Assembly (NCBI GenBank): GCA_021397835.1
Contig: JAJFZO010000034.1
Location: forward strand, 6,663,001-6,727,000
Source: Moringa oleifera
Taxonomy: Eukaryota; Streptophyta; Magnoliopsida; Brassicales; Moringaceae
Direction: 5' to 3'
DNA length: 64,000 bases
The notes under the pieces were generated by a model that did not search any database, was not told where the DNA came from, and saw nothing but the letters and a program-made list of their open reading frames with translations. Each line of letters begins with the position of its first letter. Within the stretch, counting starts at the first letter, position 1. A program made the translations under genes and the position numbers. Shown here piece by piece: positions 60,478-64,000 of the stretch.

Positions 60478-61568
60478 TACTCAGACCTTGGGAGCTCCTT
60501 CAATTTTCCACATTCCTTTTCATAATTCTCCACTAGCTCCAACCTGCAACAGAAACCATAAGTGACCCATCCTATTTAACATATGAGTTTTCTATTATAA
60601 TCGTTAATAACAGACGAATGGAAGCAATGCCAGTATGCCAAACATCGAAATAGTGCATATTTATCGTATGTTGCTTTAACATCTTCAGCTGTCCACTTAG
60701 AGCATTCCTCCATGCAATGCATCTAACAATGGACTCATCATTATACAAAATAACATAATTCTACTTTTAATCAGATAAAAAAAAAATGTTTCGTACCTTC
60801 TTCAAGTGTCATATAGTTTCACTATCTGCAGGAATATTTTGATAAAAGCCCATGCATACATTTGAGCACGTAAAAGACCCAGCACCTTTAATCTTCATCA
60901 ATCTTCATGTTTTGATGCGCCACATTCTAATTTTTCCAATTCATCAAGATTAAGCCTTCCACTTTCAACCATTTTAGCAAATTCAAGAATACAACTTGCT
61001 CTACACCCAAGTCTGCAATGCTCTTTTAGAAAATCTTCATTTAGGCCAGCAAGTTCTCTCGCGTGTTAGAAAAATTCCTTATGGTTTGAGCTTTCATACC
61101 CTTGACATCTCTATTTTTCTTTGATCTATTCAATCTCTTTGCCATATCCAATGTCCTTGCCCACCTATTCTGCCTTTGTAAAAATGGTATTACCAACATG
61201 AATTAACTTCTGTAAATAACAACATAAAGCATAGAGAACACACAAAACAATGACACTCCCTCACGTCTTTCTCATCCTTCTTTGATATCCTCAACATTCT
61301 TGCAACTTGTTCCTTAGTATCCCAGATTCATAAACAAGATTATGCACATATGTGTTGTTTGTAATGAAATGAAAGAGAAAGAGAGAGTTACCAGTACAAC
61401 TCGTGGATCCAAATAAGATAGATTGTCAATGCAATGCACCTGAATAATGAGAAAATCACAGTTGGAAGGGTATGAGATAAAAACATTTACTGAGAACGAG
61501 TCATTTGAGAGCCGTAAAGGTCTCTCAAGTGATTTTGTAGAAGGATTCCATGTATTGGGAGCCATCAT
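60478..61568 (-). pseudogene. Plant HhH-GPD-type DNA glycosylase pseudogene, copy B
   Basis: Begins at 61568 with MMAPNTWNPSTKSLERPLRL and continues SNDSFSVNVFISYPSNCDFL, open for 84 codons, so its N-terminal exon is better kept than in copy A. The ARMLRIS exon is largely deleted. Pieces of the middle exons lie at 61190-60900 with frameshifts. The last piece reads LELVENYEKECGKLKELPRS EYHT at 60545-60475, corresponding to the family's C-terminal region. It cannot encode the whole enzyme. Confidence 0.76.
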
Positions 61569-62147
61569 GAAAAAACCATAATTGCAACTGTAGGTTCATA
61601 ATGTAAAATATAAAAGAAAAAATTTAACTAAGATGCATATGGTAGCAATGCAAAGAATACCCAGTACTACTGTGAGTGAAATGTTCACTTCTCTTGACAC
61701 TTACATTAATTCGTCAATGAATTATTCTATCAAAATTGAGATGAAAATATGATATAAAATGTGAAAATGAAGTGTTTTCTTTGTACTGAAATTAGAAAAA
61801 AGCTTTGTAACCCTTAAAAAATTAATATCTATCAAACTTAGAATGAAAATCTAATTTAAAACTGAAAAATAAAATGTTTTTCTCATGGAATTGAAAGAAA
61901 GCAAGGTTGCCGATAAAGAATAAATAAATACTTTCCCCCAATTAATTACTCAATACATTAACATACTCTTCCTATTTCATTTTCCTATGGCTGATATAAA
62001 TGTTATCGATGTTCTTGAGCACACCTTTTCATTTGTATGTCTCTATGACTTCTGATAAAACAAATGAAAAGCTTATGAGAATGTGAAATTAATATCCATC
62101 AAAATTTTAAATTTTGATTAGTCTAATATCAAACATCCATGTTCTTC

Positions 62148-63567
62148 AAGTAGTCATGTCATCATTATTCATACAACACTCTGGAGAAACCAAACTATGT
62201 GGTACGTATGGTAACTGGCAGGATGCTTGTGAATCTGGGAGCAGAGTCAATGGAAAATCCATTGCAATAGAAAAATCATTGGAGCCCGTTGGTATACCGA
62301 TGGGTTCCTTGCTGAATACAGACAGCCACTGAACAAAAGTTACTACCGGGTGTACATGTCCCCAAGAGATGCACATGGACATGGCACACATACATCCAGC
62401 ATAGCAGCTGGTTATTTTGTGAGCAATGTTAGCTACGAAGGCCTTGGTCATGGCACTGTAAGAGGTGGTGCACCGCATGCTCCATTAGCTATATACAAGA
62501 TATGCTGGATTGGTCTTGGAGGGCAATGTGCATCTGTTGATATACTGAGAGCCTTGGATGAAGCCATACATGATGGGTTTGATGTATTGTCGCGGTCAAT
62601 TGGGTCTTCAATTCCTCTATTCTCAGATGTTGATGCACGAGATGGAATTGCTACTGGCTCCTTTCATGCTATGGCCAGGGGCATCACTGTTGTTTGTCGA
62701 GCTGGAAATGATGGATCTTCAGCTCAGACAACAGACGACAGTGCGCCATGGATTTTGACCGTTGCAGCGAGCACCATGGATCGAGCATTTCCTGCAGCCA
62801 TTACTTTAGGAAACAATAAAACTTCGCTGGTACTCTTTTCACTATGTGAAATTTCAGTATTGAATTTAAGTTGGGGATATGGACAGTTCCTACCAGAATT
62901 TTCTTGCACGATAATGTAGTTGTCATTTGCTTGGTATAATTGTCGAGGATCAAGCCATGTTTACAGGAGATGAGGTTGGTTTTACTGGCTTGATATATCC
63001 AGAGACCACAGGGTTAAACCTTATTTCTGAAGGGTAACCATATCTGTCGAGTTTGTGAATTGGCTTACTTTTCAAAATCTAATCATGATCCATTTGTTTA
63101 ATTATCTATTTGCAATATATTTCAATTTCTTTCGCTCAATGCCACTTTAGTGGCTGGAAAAGTGGTGCTCTGCTTTGCCTCAGTGACTCATAGGGTTGCT
63201 TCGGTAGCCACTGCAGCAATTGTGCAAGAAGCAGGTGGCATTGGGTTGATTACTGCCAAAAATCCAAGTGATGCCCTGAGTCCCTGTAGCAATAACTTCC
63301 CAGCATTGAAGTTGACAATGAAGTTGGCGCTCAGATGCTCTTCTACATTCGTTCTACCAGGTATGTGTTTTTGTCCTCATTTCTGAGGTAATGGCCATCA
63401 CACTGGATCATTGGTAATCCTTATAAGGTGGTTTTTGAATTGGAGCACACAGGTTTCCCACAGTAAAGTTGAGCCCTTCAAAGACATTAGTAGGCAAGCC
63501 TGTATCAGCCAAGGTAGCCTTCTGTTCATCAAGAGGGCCTAGTTCCAGTGCACCAGCAATCGTCAAG
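62148..63567 (+). pseudogene. Subtilisin-like protease pseudogene, copy B
   Basis: Best kept of the three in its middle part. DACESGSRVNGK, the same one-base loss as copy A, then CNRKIIGARWYTDGFLAEYR; an uninterrupted 189-codon frame at 62350-62919 from MSPRDAHGHGTHTSSIAAG through YKICWIGLGGQCASVDILRA, GIATGSFHAMARGITVV and GNDGSSAQTTDDSAPWILTV; GDEVGFTGLIYPETTG (about 62968-63015); AGKVVLCFASVTHRVA with AGGIGLITAKNPSDALSPCS (63150-63300); and TVKLSPSKTLVGKPVSAKVA with SSRGPSSSAPAIVK (63458-63567). Conserved VCAAGNDG reads VCRAGNDG. The first 200 residues including the Asp region are missing. No Ser exon is visible before the window ends. Confidence 0.86.
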
Positions 63568-64000
63568 GTACATTCTACAACTCAAAAGTGAATAACTACC
63601 TAAATATCATCAATCTAGGTAGGCTTCCTGGTGTATGATGCAGCTCAGATTCATGTTGAATACTCTTTAGGGTTCTGTTAACCAGCAGACTTAAATTAAA
63701 TCTGGCATACCACTGCCAGAGTTGCTAGCAATTTAGATGACCCGATCCAAGAGTTAAAGACTCTTAGACATTTTTGAAGAAAGTATGGCAAACAGAATGT
63801 AATAGTATCTTATTGTCCCAAATTAAATTTGTTAGATTTACATTCATAATACTTGAAACAGACTGAATTGATAGAAAAATTCATTTTATTCCCTTTTAAC
63901 TGAAACGATCTTTGATCCAGAAAAGGAAACTATCTTTTGTTTAGGCTGACATAATGTATCCTGAATCACATGAGAAAAACAGGTCCATATATAGGCATGC
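63568..64000. other. 3' flank of subtilase copy B
   Basis: Up to about 63775 it matches the end of unit A (60187-60405). The remainder is non-coding with no recognised feature. A further subtilase exon or a third duplication unit could start beyond the window. Confidence 0.5.

Larger units (their letters stand above)
60470..63775. repeat. Tandem duplication unit B: DNA glycosylase(-) plus subtilase(+)
   Basis: Second copy of the segment described as unit A. The subtilase His motifs of A and B are 2829 bp apart, while the 3' end landmarks are 3364 bp apart, the difference being the internal loss in A. Unit B keeps the glycosylase C-terminal piece (60480-60560) that is mostly missing in A. Confidence 0.85.

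Noticed and set aside
1..64000. tRNA genes, organellar DNA insertions and complete 5S/18S/25S rRNA genes
   Set aside because: None recognised by eye. A tRNAscan and organelle BLAST would be needed to exclude small ones.

Overview
The window is nuclear DNA of a flowering plant, most likely a woody eudicot. It has GT-AG introns, very AT-rich intergenic DNA, decayed Ty3/gypsy, Ty1/copia and hAT elements, and plant-specific families (NPF transporter, GH9 endoglucanase, SnRK2 kinase, plant subtilase). I cannot name the species from sequence alone.

Only two genes look intact, both on the minus strand in the first 18 kb. At 612-3360 is a five-exon nitrate/peptide-family transporter of 596 codons, closest from memory to Arabidopsis NPF6.4 (NRT1.3). 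At 15031-17730 is a five-exon, 515-codon GH9 endoglucanase closest to Arabidopsis endoglucanase 11 (GH9B8). Both conceptual splicings keep frame from start to stop. Between them lie an actin pseudogene fused to a RING-finger fragment (7920-8755) and a decayed hAT transposase (8764-11295).

From 17.9 to 25.4 kb the DNA is very AT-rich with no gene. It carries copies of one AT-rich dispersed repeat, two of them facing each other. From 25.4 to 29.4 kb are small tandem repeats, a short direct duplication and a broken fragment of a YIF1-like gene.

The most unusual region is 29.4-47.85 kb. About 50 degenerate copies of 5S ribosomal RNA sequence lie in four blocks. Most are not whole 5S genes but about 80-nt pieces (roughly 5S nt 37-117, spanning the internal Pol III promoter) repeated about every 115 bp. 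Each block sits inside a larger tandem unit of about 4.9-5.6 kb (the fourth truncated). These units also carry an unidentified exon-like segment and, in three of the four, remnants of an SnRK2 protein kinase gene. The 5S copies share many C-to-T/G-to-A type changes, as if a methylated 5S pseudogene decayed first and was amplified afterwards.

From 48.3 kb to the end is a graveyard of subtilase (SBT) genes. A broken copy at 48288-51032 runs directly into a decayed Ty3/gypsy element (51028-54100), which abuts an oppositely oriented Ty1/copia fragment. After about 2.8 kb with nothing recognisable, a segment holding a broken plant HhH-type DNA glycosylase (minus) and a broken subtilase (plus) occurs twice in tandem (57.5-60.4 and 60.5-63.8 kb). 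Both subtilase copies share the same one-base frameshift, so inactivation came before the duplication.
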